This document shows positions 55,430 to 64,000 of a stretch of 64,000 nucleotides of DNA, one piece after another (position 1 is the stretch's first letter; each line of letters starts with the position of its first letter). The position numbers were made by a program, and so were the translations under genes. A model generated the notes under the pieces. It was given only the letters and a program-made list of their open reading frames with translations. It did no database searches and was not told the origin of the DNA. The stretch is from CAVQCT01 sp964371785 (lineage in GTDB: Bacteria; Zixibacteria; MSB-5A5; GN15; FEB-12): the NCBI GenBank assembly GCA_964371785.1, contig CAYJOL010000003.1, positions 248,001 through 312,000 on the forward strand, given 5' to 3'.

Positions 55430-58400
55430 ATGAGAGAGATAACTAACAGCCGTACCCTGGTTCAGATTCTTCGCAATACCCTGCTAAAACAAAGGTTGGT
55501 TTTATCGTCAGCCGGTTTACTGCTCACGCTGGCCGTTGTGCTGGCTGCCTGGATACTGCTTTCATTGCTGGCCAATATTGTCATTCTCCCGGTTTTGGTT
55601 AAAGTAGGTCTGCTTGCTATCACCGCCATGGTAACCGCTTACTTCTTTGCCCGGTACGCGATCGCTAAGTTCTTCACCGGGACCATTGACAATGTAGCGG
55701 TCGATTTGGAAACCCGGAATCCGAGACTCAAGGGTCGGTTGATCGCGGCGATACAGTTCGACCGCATGGCCGACAGCCCGGGATATTCATCGGAACTTAT
55801 CGGCCTCACGGAAAAGCAGGCTTTAAGCGAGGCGTCCGCCATTAATTTCAACGAATCAGTCAGATTCTATCCGGTACTTAGAACAGGAAAGCTGTTGGGT
55901 GGATGTGTGGCCGTGGCCGTGGCGTTGCTGTTACTCGTCCCCGGTCTGTTCACGTATTCCTACGAAGTGTTTTCGAACCCGACTTCCATTATCGCGCCAC
56001 CCCTCGGGTACAAAGTTGTGGCTACTCCCGGTTCTGTCCAATGGATCAAGTATCGCGACATTCCGATCGGGGCATCGGTTTTCGGCGATCACCTGCCGGA
56101 AAAGGCAACGATATATCATCGCATGGCCGGTGGCAGTTGGCAACAGACCGAGGTCGATTTGAAGAAGCAACGCGTGATGGAGCTTGCCGGCGGCGATTCG
56201 GTCGCCTTTGCGATTACGCTCAGACAGGTCAACAAGTCATTCGACTATTATGTGGAAGCCGGTCGTGAGAAAACAGAGATACAGCAGGTCGACGTGGTTG
56301 ACCGCCCGCGCGTTCAGGCGATCAAGCTCTCAATTTTCTATCCCGATTACACCGGACTTGCCCCGATAGTCGTGGATGAAAACAATGGATCGTTCTCAGC
56401 CGTGGTAGGCAGCCGTGTGAACATGAAAATCTCCACCAATCTCCCAATCGAATCGGCCGAGCTGGTTTTTGACGACTCCAGCCGTGTACCGATGAAAGTG
56501 CTGAACAAGGAAGCTGAGATAGCGATGGTAGTGGATAAATCACGATCCTACCATGTCCGACTCGCCGACCAGATGGGCGAAACCAACCCGGATCCGATCG
56601 AATACTACGTAACCGCGGTGCCGGATGAGTATCCGACTATCGATGTCGTCCGTCCCGGTTTTGACGTGAATCTCTCCGATGAAATGAGCCTGCCGTTGAA
56701 GGTGCATATATTCGACGACTACGGGTTTTCTTCGCTGGTTATGAAGTACCGCGTCGTTTCGCAGGGAAGAACCTCTGACGAAAACGTGGCTGTGCTTCAT
56801 TACCCGGACAAGATCAAGACTGAAGGCGAAGTGGAGTTCAACTGGGACATGGACAAATTGAACATGTACCCCGGTGATTACGCGAGCTATCATTTCGAGA
56901 TCGCCGACAATGACCGCATCTCCGGGCCGAAGATTACCAAGTCCCGGCAATACATCGCCCGCATTCCTTCTCTGGATGAGATCGTAGCGCAAACCCAGAC
57001 TGAAGGTGTGCAGCGCATCGTCAAGACCGAGGACCTGCTTCGCGCCAGCAAAGAGCTCTCAGAACGTCTGCAAAATGTAAGTCGAAAGCTTGAGGCCCAG
57101 GGGAAGAGTCCTCAGGAGCAACAGAACTGGGAACAGCAGAAGGAGCTCCAGTCGATAGTTGACCAGAATGCTCAGCTGATGGACCAGATCGAGAAGACCT
57201 CGCAGGAGATGAACAAGTCGGTCGACAAAATGAACGACCAGGCGCTGATGAGTCAGGATATACTCCAGAAGCTTGCTGAGATCCAGAAGCTGTTTGAGGA
57301 AGTCGCCACGCCGGAGATGAAAGAAGCCCAACAAAAATTGGCTGAAGCGATGAAGAATATGGATCCCAAAGACCTGCAGGACGCTATCAAAGATTTCCAG
57401 ATGTCCCAGAAGGAACTGATGCAGCGTCTGGACCGCACCCTGGCTCTGCTGAAAAAAATGCAGCTGCAGCAGCAGATGGAGGCGATGGTCCGCCAGATCG
57501 AGCAGCTGGCCAAGCAGCAGGAGAAAATGAACGCCACTACCGACAGCAGCTCTTCCTCCGACCTTCCCAAAATGTCCGATGAGGAAAGCAAGCTCCAGGC
57601 TAAACTTGAGCAACTCAAGGACCAGGTGAGGGACCTTGAAAATACAGCTCAGGAGGCCCAGATGGATCAGGCGCCTGAATTCAACAAGTTCAAAGACGCC
57701 CTGGAGCAGACCGATGCCAACCAGGACATGCAGCAGATGTCTCAATCCATGTCCCAGAAGCAGAAAGCGCAGGCATCCAAGCAAGGCAAGAGCGCGCATT
57801 CGAAAATTATGGCCATGCTTGATACGATGCAGCAGCAATTGATGGCGATGAAGCAGGACCAGGACGACGCCGTAAAGAAACAGATGCGGATGGCGCTCGA
57901 TGACTCGAATTATCTCTCGCGGAACCAAGAGGATATGTACAAAGAGGCCGCGGCCGTCAATGCGCAATCGATGATGTTGCATGATTTCGCCAAGAATCAG
58001 CTCGACCTGACTACAGCCTGCGAGGGACTCAAGTCCCGAATAAGCGAGTTGGGCAAGATGTCACCATTTTTAGCCTCGGAATTGAGCCAGATCGTAACCT
58101 CGGCCACCGACCAAATGGATATGGCCATGAAGGCGTTCGATGCCAAGCAAGCGTCAGCGGCCCTTCGGAACCAGCGCGACGCCATGGTCAATCTAAACAA
58201 AGCCTCGATCCGTCTCATGGAGTCGCTTGATCAGCAGAAACAGTGCGACAAGGGAGGCAGCTGTGATAAGAACACTTCGAACCTCCAGTCGTTGTGCGAC
58301 CGGCAGAACAATTTAAACCAGCGTACACAAAGCCAGTGTAACAAGCCGGGTGACAATGCCAAGATGGGTCAGGGAGATTCCGAACGGGAAAATCTGCAGC

Positions 58401-58864
58401 GCCTCGCCGCCGAACAGGGAGCCATACGCAAATCACTCGAACAGCTCAATCAGGAATTCGGCGGGTCACGACAGGTCCTGGGTCGCCTCGATGACATCGC
58501 CAAAGAGATGAAGCAAATTGAAGACGCGATGGCCTCCGGCGAAGTCGGGCCGCAGGTGACCGAACAGCAGATAAAAGTCTATTCACGAATGCTGGAAGCG
58601 ACCCGGTCTCTGTATCGCAAGGATTTTTCGGAGCAGCGCCAGGCTACCACCGCCACCAACCAGGCGTATGTAGTGCCGCCCGAACTGAGTTCCGATATTC
58701 TCAATGACAAAATGAGTCTCGAGGATCGGTTGCGCCAGTATCTTGGCGACAGTTATCCGCCGCAGTACGAAGAACAAATCAAAGCGTACTTCAAAGCGCT
58801 CCTGCAGGCTGGCGGAGACTCACAAGCCCCAGCGTCGCAGGATAACGCGACACCATCGGAATAA
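55430..58864 (+). CDS. DUF4175-like membrane protein with long Gln/Met-rich coiled coil
   Basis: 1144 residues from an ATG with GAGG upstream. Two N-terminal helices (about 24-46 and 50-71) and a third near 151-172 form the membrane part. Residues about 175-510 look like extracytoplasmic beta-domains (IKLSIFYPDYTGL, YPTIDVVRPGFDVNLSDEMSLPLKVHIFDDYGF). Residues about 510-870 are a very long coiled coil rich in Gln, Met, Lys and Glu (QQQMEAMVRQIEQLAKQQ). The C-terminal part is also helical, with a Cys-containing linker (KQCDKGGSCDK). Order and partners match DUF4175 proteins found beside DUF4159. Function unknown; probably a cell-envelope scaffold. Confidence 0.82.
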   Translation: MREITNSRTLVQILRNTLLKQRLVLSSAGLLLTLAVVLAAWILLSLLANIVILPVLVKVGLLAITAMVTAYFFARYAIAKFFTGTIDNVAVDLETRNPRLKGRLIAAIQFDRMADSPGYSSELIGLTEKQALSEASAINFNESVRFYPVLRTGKLLGGCVAVAVALLLLVPGLFTYSYEVFSNPTSIIAPPLGYKVVATPGSVQWIKYRDIPIGASVFGDHLPEKATIYHRMAGGSWQQTEVDLKKQRVMELAGGDSVAFAITLRQVNKSFDYYVEAGREKTEIQQVDVVDRPRVQAIKLSIFYPDYTGLAPIVVDENNGSFSAVVGSRVNMKISTNLPIESAELVFDDSSRVPMKVLNKEAEIAMVVDKSRSYHVRLADQMGETNPDPIEYYVTAVPDEYPTIDVVRPGFDVNLSDEMSLPLKVHIFDDYGFSSLVMKYRVVSQGRTSDENVAVLHYPDKIKTEGEVEFNWDMDKLNMYPGDYASYHFEIADNDRISGPKITKSRQYIARIPSLDEIVAQTQTEGVQRIVKTEDLLRASKELSERLQNVSRKLEAQGKSPQEQQNWEQQKELQSIVDQNAQLMDQIEKTSQEMNKSVDKMNDQALMSQDILQKLAEIQKLFEEVATPEMKEAQQKLAEAMKNMDPKDLQDAIKDFQMSQKELMQRLDRTLALLKKMQLQQQMEAMVRQIEQLAKQQEKMNATTDSSSSSDLPKMSDEESKLQAKLEQLKDQVRDLENTAQEAQMDQAPEFNKFKDALEQTDANQDMQQMSQSMSQKQKAQASKQGKSAHSKIMAMLDTMQQQLMAMKQDQDDAVKKQMRMALDDSNYLSRNQEDMYKEAAAVNAQSMMLHDFAKNQLDLTTACEGLKSRISELGKMSPFLASELSQIVTSATDQMDMAMKAFDAKQASAALRNQRDAMVNLNKASIRLMESLDQQKQCDKGGSCDKNTSNLQSLCDRQNNLNQRTQSQCNKPGDNAKMGQGDSERENLQRLAAEQGAIRKSLEQLNQEFGGSRQVLGRLDDIAKEMKQIEDAMASGEVGPQVTEQQIKVYSRMLEATRSLYRKDFSEQRQATTATNQAYVVPPELSSDILNDKMSLEDRLRQYLGDSYPPQYEEQIKAYFKALLQAGGDSQAPASQDNATPSE

Positions 58865-58867
58865 CTT

Positions 58868-60724
58868 ATGAAGTCTGTCGCCTGGCTTGTTTTCATCGGT
58901 TGCTTCACAGTCGTTTCGACTGCGTCATTGTGCAAGCAAGCCGATATCCGCATTCCCCGGGACACCCTGGAAAACAGGCAATTGTCCCCATCCGATGTCA
59001 ACGACCAGTATCGCCAGCAGATCAATTTCTGCCGGGGGTTGATGACGCAGGGGAACTTCGAAGGAGCCTCAGCTCTGCTCGAGACAATTTACGCCACCCA
59101 GCCGAATAATTCGCTGGTTATTAATATGTTGATGCAGTGCTACGAGTCGCTTCAGTACTACGCCAAAGCCGAAGACATGATCAAACGACAACTCGAATTG
59201 TTTCCCACTAATACGAATTTCCAGGTGACGTATGCTGAGCTCCTGGCGAAAGAAGGAAAGACCGATGAGGCGGCGAAGATATATGATTCCGTGCTGGCGA
59301 CGATTGACCACGGCGATCTCATCCGGGCCCAGGGGATCATCCAGAGTATGATCGCCAACGACATGGACGCGCAGGCGCTGCAGGCGATTGACCGTCTTCG
59401 CCAGGAGACCGGCAACCTCACTATTTTCGCGCTTCTGCGCGGAGCGATCCTCGAGAAACAGAAGAAGTACGCCGAAGCCGCAGAAGAATACTATCCGCAA
59501 CTTAGGGATACAACGTACTTAGGCAGCACTGCCGAGCAGCGCTTATTGGATCTGCTTAATTTCGAGGAATCGACACCAGCTACGGAGAATGTGCTTCTCA
59601 ACGAAAAAGACCTGTATTCGAACTTGAGCGCTCTTAAAATTCTCTCGACACATTATCTGACCGCGGGCGAATACGACCGGGCATATAAGTTCACGGTCGG
59701 ACTGGATTCTATAGACGGGTTCAAAGGTAGTGCCCCCTTGAGATATATGCGGACGTGCGCCGAACTCAAGCTCTATGCCGAGGCGGCGAGAATGAGTCAG
59801 TACGTGATCCGCAACTATCGGACCAACCCGTTGGTGTACGAGGCCTACTTTACCGACGCCGAGATGTTGCGGCATATGGGGAGTTTTGCCGAAGCAATCA
59901 AAGTCTATGACACGGTGTACGCCACATCGCCTCAGAAGCGCGACCAGTCTGAGGCATTATATGGGATAGGGTCGATATATCTCGATAATCTGGATCGGTA
60001 CGACACCGCCCTGATTTATTTTGATTCGATTAATAATCAGTATCCCAACACGCTCGCCCAGTTGAACTCGATAATCGGAAGCGGGTATTGTTATCTCAGA
60101 ATGGGCGACCTCAATACCGCCCGTGACAAATTCAGCGCTTTGCTCAACTTGCGGCTGAATGACGATATCAAAGAAGAGGTAAGTTACAATCTCGGCCTGA
60201 TAGCGTTCTTTGAGAAGAAAACGGATACGGCTCAGGCGATCTTTAAGAAACTCATGGTCGACTATCCGCGTGGTTTTTATGTTAACGACGCTCTGCAGCT
60301 GCTGACGACTATTGACGAAGCGGGCGATAATACCGAGGCTCTTTATGACTATTCGAACGCCCTGATGTTCGAGCAGCGGCGGATGCTTGACTCAACGATA
60401 GCCAAACTCACGATGATTACATCGGGAGAGAACCCGAGCCTGGCCGATGTTGCCCTATATGAGCTGGCCCGGATTTATGCCTCACAGGCAGATTCCTCAA
60501 AGGCTATTGCGACCATTGACAGCCTGAATGAACGGTTTCCTGATTCATACTACTTGCCTTATGGCCTGAAAATGAAAGCTGATATGCTCGTGGCCGAGAA
60601 AGGCAATCTGGACCGCGCCCGAGACATCTACCGACAGTTGCTCGAAAAATACCCGGAGTATCCGTTTACTTCCGAGGTACGCAAGACCATGCGGAAGCTG
60701 GAAGCGCCGCCCGGCTCGGCCTAA
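58868..60724 (+). CDS. Exported tetratricopeptide-repeat protein
   Basis: 618 residues. A signal peptide (MKSVAWLVFIGCFTVVSTAS) is followed almost entirely by helical TPR-like repeats, e.g. EGASALLETIYATQPNNSLVINMLMQCYESLQYYAKAEDMIKR, FAEAIKVYDTVYATSPQKRDQSEALYGIGSIYLDNLDRYDTALIYFDSI and GNLDRARDIYRQLLEKYPEYPF. TPR arrays bind partner proteins; it likely works with the DUF4175-like product encoded 3 nt upstream. No enzymatic motif. Its stop overlaps the stop of the convergent gene. Confidence 0.88.
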   Translation: MKSVAWLVFIGCFTVVSTASLCKQADIRIPRDTLENRQLSPSDVNDQYRQQINFCRGLMTQGNFEGASALLETIYATQPNNSLVINMLMQCYESLQYYAKAEDMIKRQLELFPTNTNFQVTYAELLAKEGKTDEAAKIYDSVLATIDHGDLIRAQGIIQSMIANDMDAQALQAIDRLRQETGNLTIFALLRGAILEKQKKYAEAAEEYYPQLRDTTYLGSTAEQRLLDLLNFEESTPATENVLLNEKDLYSNLSALKILSTHYLTAGEYDRAYKFTVGLDSIDGFKGSAPLRYMRTCAELKLYAEAARMSQYVIRNYRTNPLVYEAYFTDAEMLRHMGSFAEAIKVYDTVYATSPQKRDQSEALYGIGSIYLDNLDRYDTALIYFDSINNQYPNTLAQLNSIIGSGYCYLRMGDLNTARDKFSALLNLRLNDDIKEEVSYNLGLIAFFEKKTDTAQAIFKKLMVDYPRGFYVNDALQLLTTIDEAGDNTEALYDYSNALMFEQRRMLDSTIAKLTMITSGENPSLADVALYELARIYASQADSSKAIATIDSLNERFPDSYYLPYGLKMKADMLVAEKGNLDRARDIYRQLLEKYPEYPFTSEVRKTMRKLEAPPGSA

Positions 60725-60969
60725 TACTCCTTGAGTTTCTCCCGGCCGGCTTCGAGTATCTTCACCTGCTGTTCAAGGTGAAAAATTCTCTCTTCATAAT
60801 GTTCCTGCTTATGCTGTTTTATCTTGGAAGTAGTCCTGAACAGCAGGGCTAAAGACAACAGCATGAACAGAACGGAATTTACCTGGCGGAATATCTCACC
60901 CATGTTAAGCAGGGAGTCGACAAAGGCCAGGATCCCGAGTACAAATAAGATCGCGCACCATATAAACAT
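60721..60969 (-). CDS. Small membrane protein with C-terminal coiled coil
   Basis: 82 residues from ATG 60969 with AAGGTG upstream; the longer start at 61002 adds a Gly/Arg stretch. Two helices (MFIWCAILFVLGILAFVDSLL and VNSVLFMLLSLALLFR) are followed by a heptad-like segment (ERIFHLEQQVKILEAGREKL). Its stop overlaps that of the TPR gene on the other strand. Unknown family. Confidence 0.65.
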   Translation of the reverse strand: MFIWCAILFVLGILAFVDSLLNMGEIFRQVNSVLFMLLSLALLFRTTSKIKQHKQEHYEERIFHLEQQVKILEAGREKLKEY

Positions 60970-61074
60970 GACAGACACCTTTCTGCGGGCTAAGCCCGGC
61001 ATTCGGTCGACCGATTAAGCCGTTGCCGATTATGAACCTTGTGTCGTTTTTTCTCTTTCGGTTTCTGAAAAAAA

Positions 61075-61104
61075 GTGATACTATATGCCGTTATTCGGTA
61101 TAAT
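61075..61104 (+). promoter_or_regulatory. Candidate promoter of the DUF2723 gene
   Basis: A perfect TATAAT (61099-61104) preceded 18 nt upstream by GTGATA (61075-61080), a weak -35. It lies 36 nt before the ATG. Confidence 0.5.
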
Positions 61105-61140
61105 TGATATCTGTCTTTAGCCAAGGAGATAGCCCCCTAG

Positions 61141-63894
61141 ATGACTAATAATAAGATCGGTTCGTTTGATAAGACCAACGCAATCATAGCTGGATTCGTC
61201 TACTTAGGTGCGTTTATAGCCTATGCCATGACCGTTCAACGGTCGATATCGTTTTGGGATTGCGGCGAATTTGTGGCCTGTGCCCAAATCTTGGGCATCC
61301 CCCACCCGCCTGGTACCCCTCTCTTTGTCCTGATTGGTCGATTATTTTCGGTTATCCCTCTGGCAACAGACATCACGTATCGCGTAAACTTTATCTCCGT
61401 AATAACTTCGGCCACGACGGCCATGTTCAGCTATCTGCTGACGGTTCGGTTGGTGGGCTATTTCTTCCCGGCCGGTGAAAACAAAGGCACCAACAGATAT
61501 ATCGCGTATATAGGCGGTATTGCCGGCGCCTTTTTTGTCGCCTTCTCCCAGACCAACTGGGGAAACTCGGTGGAAGCCGAGGTGTATGGCATGGCGCTGG
61601 CCATGTCTGTTATGTTGGTTTGGTTGACCGTTATCTACTTCGAGAAGCGGGGGACGGTGACCGCCAACAAGATTATGATCCTGTTCTTTTACATTGCCCT
61701 TTTGGGAGTGGGCATCCACATGACCGTTTTTCTGGTCGTGCCGGCCATGACCCTGTTTTTCATTTTGAAAAAAGAGGCTACGACCCGCGACTGGCTTATG
61801 GTCAGCGGATTCATTATTATTGAGCTGCTTCTTGTCCCGCTGTTCTCCGACGGACGGGGTGGGAGCAATATGTTCTTCCTGATCTCGGCCGTGTTGGCCG
61901 CCGTGCTGGTCATCATGCTGTATCAGAAGATCAATTGGGCGGTACTCATCGCTGTCGGCTCGGTGAGCTCGGTCATGATAGCCTTCGAAAAATATATCTA
62001 CGTTACGCCGATGGCCCTGGCATTTCTGGTAGCGCTGGGTATCCTCTCTCAGAAGTATAAGTGGAGATTCCAGTGGAAAACCGGCATCGCCATCATTCTC
62101 ATCGCGTTCGTAGGCATTTCCGTTCATCTGTTTATCCCCATCCGATCGGCTTTGAATCCCCGCATCGATGAAAACAATCCCTCACGTGACTTTGCCACTT
62201 TCGTAAGCTTCCTCGATCGCAAGCAATACGGCCAGGAGTCGATGGTGGATCGCATGTTCCATCGCCGTGGTACCTGGGAAAACCAGTTCATGTGGCATCC
62301 CCATATGGGTTACTGGTCATACTTTGAAGAGCAGTACTCAAACGGCGGCTGGGTGTTCCTGCCTTTCTTTGCGCTGGGCGCTCTGGGTATGGCGACATCG
62401 ATCAAAAAACGCGCGGAGATTGGTATGCCGTTCCTGGTCTTGTTTCTGTTGTGCTCGGCGGGATTGATCTTGTATATGAATTTTGCCGACGGAACCAAAT
62501 ATGACCCTCGAACGGGCGATGCTTATTTGGAAGTACGCGACCGTGATTACTTCTTCACCCCGGCTTTTGTTTTCTTCGGTATCGCCATGGGGATGGGTGT
62601 TTCCGCGGTTATGAAATACTTCAAGGATCGGTTCGGCGGCAATCAACCGGAACGTCAGAAGGTGATTGCGATTGCGACCTCCCTTTTGGTCCTCCTGCCG
62701 CTGGTATCCGTCACACACAGCTACCATATCAATGATCGTTCACAAAATCGCATCCCATACAATTATGCCGCCAATATCCTGGACACCTGTGCCCCGAACG
62801 CTCTGCTGTTCACCTCAGGCGATAACGACACGTTCCCGCTCTGGTGCATTCAGGAAGTTTACAATTACCGCAAAGATGTAACCGTCATCAACCTGTCATT
62901 GCTCAATACTGACTGGTATGTGGCGCAGATGAAGAATACGTATGGCGTGCCCATTTCGCTCACCGACGAACAAATTCTTTGGTATCCATACGAAGCGAGC
63001 CCCGGCATTTGGGCAAGTCGTCCGCTTCAGCAATTCTACGATCGCCCACGGAAGAGAAGAACCTATCTGACACCAAGCCCCTACGGCAATAGTGTTGTCA
63101 GGGTTCAGGATATGATGGTCGACGACATCGTGCTGGAAAACAAATGGGAACGACCAATCTACTTCAGTTCGCCCCCATACGGGGATTCGCCGCTGAATCT
63201 CAGAAACAGGGCTACGTCGGTGGGTCTGCTCTATCGTTTGGACAAGGAACCCCCACAGAACCTGGTCGATGTGGACACCGGATATAAACTTTACATGGAT
63301 GACTACCGGTATGGTGGATATGAGAATTCAAAGGTGTACCGGGATGAAAACGCCACCGGCGTGTTTATAGGCGTGGGTGTAAATGCCGTGAGGGTTTATG
63401 ACCAGCTTATCCAGCGGAATGACTCGGCCCGGGCGATTGCGCTGGCCGACAAGATCATGAAGGTGTACCCGGAATACTGGCAGATGTACGAGCTACGAGC
63501 TGATGTATTCGACAAGCATGCGGATACGGCAGCCGGCGACAGCCTGTTCCAGATGCTCACGGATACGCTGACCGCCTTCATTAAAACCAACGATGAAAAC
63601 CTCTTCTACAAGCAGGACTTGGGTTTGGCCGAGGCTGAGCTTGGCCGGCGAACCAAGAATAAAGCGTTAATAGACGAGGGGATTAACAATCTGTGGCTGG
63701 CTTTCGCCGCTAATCCGAACAGTAATTACGCGTTCAGGAAACTGCTGTCGGTACTCAGCGACCAAAAGCAGTACCAGGATATCCGCAAGGCGGCGCTCAT
63801 GTTTGCCGAATACGGACAGAATCTTGGAGATCCAATACTCCAACAGATTCTGAATATCCAGCCGCCGTCGGGATATATGTCCCCCGACCAATAA
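61141..63894 (+). CDS. DUF2723 (TMEM260-like) multi-spanning membrane protein
   Basis: 917 residues. The N-terminal half has about 12 membrane helices and the DUF2723 signatures: RSISFWDCGEFVACAQILGIPHPPGTPLF, AFSQTNWGNSVEAEVYGMALAM and VHLFIPIRSALNPRIDENNP. The Asp-containing first loop is typical of GT-C-fold glycosyltransferases; related eukaryotic TMEM260 is an O-mannosyltransferase. The C-terminal extracytoplasmic part starts near residue 535 (APNALLFTSGDNDTFPLWCIQEVYNYRKDVTVINLSLLN) and ends with TPR-like helices. AAGGAGATAG precedes the ATG. A role in protein or lipid glycosylation in the envelope is inference. Confidence 0.9.
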   Translation: MTNNKIGSFDKTNAIIAGFVYLGAFIAYAMTVQRSISFWDCGEFVACAQILGIPHPPGTPLFVLIGRLFSVIPLATDITYRVNFISVITSATTAMFSYLLTVRLVGYFFPAGENKGTNRYIAYIGGIAGAFFVAFSQTNWGNSVEAEVYGMALAMSVMLVWLTVIYFEKRGTVTANKIMILFFYIALLGVGIHMTVFLVVPAMTLFFILKKEATTRDWLMVSGFIIIELLLVPLFSDGRGGSNMFFLISAVLAAVLVIMLYQKINWAVLIAVGSVSSVMIAFEKYIYVTPMALAFLVALGILSQKYKWRFQWKTGIAIILIAFVGISVHLFIPIRSALNPRIDENNPSRDFATFVSFLDRKQYGQESMVDRMFHRRGTWENQFMWHPHMGYWSYFEEQYSNGGWVFLPFFALGALGMATSIKKRAEIGMPFLVLFLLCSAGLILYMNFADGTKYDPRTGDAYLEVRDRDYFFTPAFVFFGIAMGMGVSAVMKYFKDRFGGNQPERQKVIAIATSLLVLLPLVSVTHSYHINDRSQNRIPYNYAANILDTCAPNALLFTSGDNDTFPLWCIQEVYNYRKDVTVINLSLLNTDWYVAQMKNTYGVPISLTDEQILWYPYEASPGIWASRPLQQFYDRPRKRRTYLTPSPYGNSVVRVQDMMVDDIVLENKWERPIYFSSPPYGDSPLNLRNRATSVGLLYRLDKEPPQNLVDVDTGYKLYMDDYRYGGYENSKVYRDENATGVFIGVGVNAVRVYDQLIQRNDSARAIALADKIMKVYPEYWQMYELRADVFDKHADTAAGDSLFQMLTDTLTAFIKTNDENLFYKQDLGLAEAELGRRTKNKALIDEGINNLWLAFAANPNSNYAFRKLLSVLSDQKQYQDIRKAALMFAEYGQNLGDPILQQILNIQPPSGYMSPDQ

Positions 63895-63921
63895 GAGCTC
63901 AAACTGCTTCCGGAAATGAAG

Positions 63922-63950
63922 AGGCTCCCCGGCAAATTGCCGAGGAGCCT
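63922..63950 (+). terminator. Hairpin after the DUF2723 gene
   Basis: 13-bp stem with one mismatch, AGGCTCCCCGGCA (63922-63934) / TGCCGAGGAGCCT (63938-63950), 3-nt loop, followed by a T-rich TTGTTGTT. It may act in both directions for a convergent gene beyond the window edge. Confidence 0.65.
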
Positions 63951-64000
63951 TTGTTGTTCAGTGAGGCTATCTCGCGTCGTTAGTCTGACAGGCGGTATTC

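Noticed and set aside
57059..57982. 307-residue minus-strand frame, Leu/His-rich
   Set aside because: Antisense to the Gln/Met-rich coiled coil of the DUF4175-like gene, whose codons read as Leu/His on the other strand.
61342..62127. 261-residue minus-strand frame
   Set aside because: Antisense to the DUF2723 gene; His/Asp/Gln-rich without any domain.
63980..64000. Possible 3' end of a minus-strand gene (EYRLSD then stop)
   Set aside because: Only six codons are visible before the window edge; the match could be chance.

Overview
The window reads as chromosomal DNA of a Gram-negative (diderm) bacterium with moderate GC and dense, mostly housekeeping gene content. Diderm signs are a TonB-dependent receptor, a second small beta-barrel ending in Phe, SecD/SecF, Sec signal peptides and a lipoprotein. 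The combination of a DUF4159 protein, a DUF4175-like coiled-coil protein, a DUF2723 membrane protein, a complex I without NuoEFG, and a Rieske/cytochrome b pair with a multihaem cytochrome c fits an uncultured FCB-type lineage (Zixibacteria-like). That placement is inference from gene content, not a phylogeny. No rRNA, tRNA, CRISPR array, insertion sequence or prophage was recognised.

Layout. 1-4.8 kb: the 3' part of a beta-carbonic anhydrase, an HD-GYP protein, and a minus-strand pstS-pstC-pstA phosphate operon with a Pho-box-like array upstream; no pstB is in the window. 5.3-9.5 kb: a 1421-residue MASE3 / six-PAS hybrid histidine kinase. 9.8-17.7 kb: a complete kdpFABCDE potassium operon. 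17.7-29.6 kb: a mixed accessory stretch with an outer-membrane barrel, NAD+ synthetase, a polyferredoxin plus HMA-like pair, an SDR, an SRA-like/HNH nuclease 4 nt behind a secreted G-[D/N]-D-x-Y repeat protein, a beta-propeller lipoprotein, two small unknown genes and a second HD-GYP paralogue.

29.6-43.4 kb is a bioenergetic block: RidA, then Rieske protein, cytochrome b and a nine-haem membrane-anchored cytochrome c, followed by an 11-gene nuoABCDHIJKLMN operon lacking the NADH-oxidising module. Together they suggest a chain in which a non-NADH donor (perhaps ferredoxin) feeds complex I, and quinol is then oxidised by a bc-type complex delivering electrons to a multihaem cytochrome. A consensus promoter at 43.44 kb starts a separate unit: DUF502 protein, PTS-EIIA/CBS protein and a CaCA-type exchanger.

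46.3-64 kb: a double-domain M16 peptidase, a small secreted protein, secD-secF, a TonB-dependent receptor with its own promoter and operator-like palindrome, then a DUF4159 / DUF4175-like / TPR cluster, a small membrane protein, and a 917-residue DUF2723 protein ending at a hairpin. Convincing hairpin terminators lie near 27.14, 28.46, 52.44 and 54.52 kb, with a weaker one near 63.92 kb. Several start codons were moved downstream of the longest ORF because a good ribosome binding site or signal peptide decides them; each case is noted.
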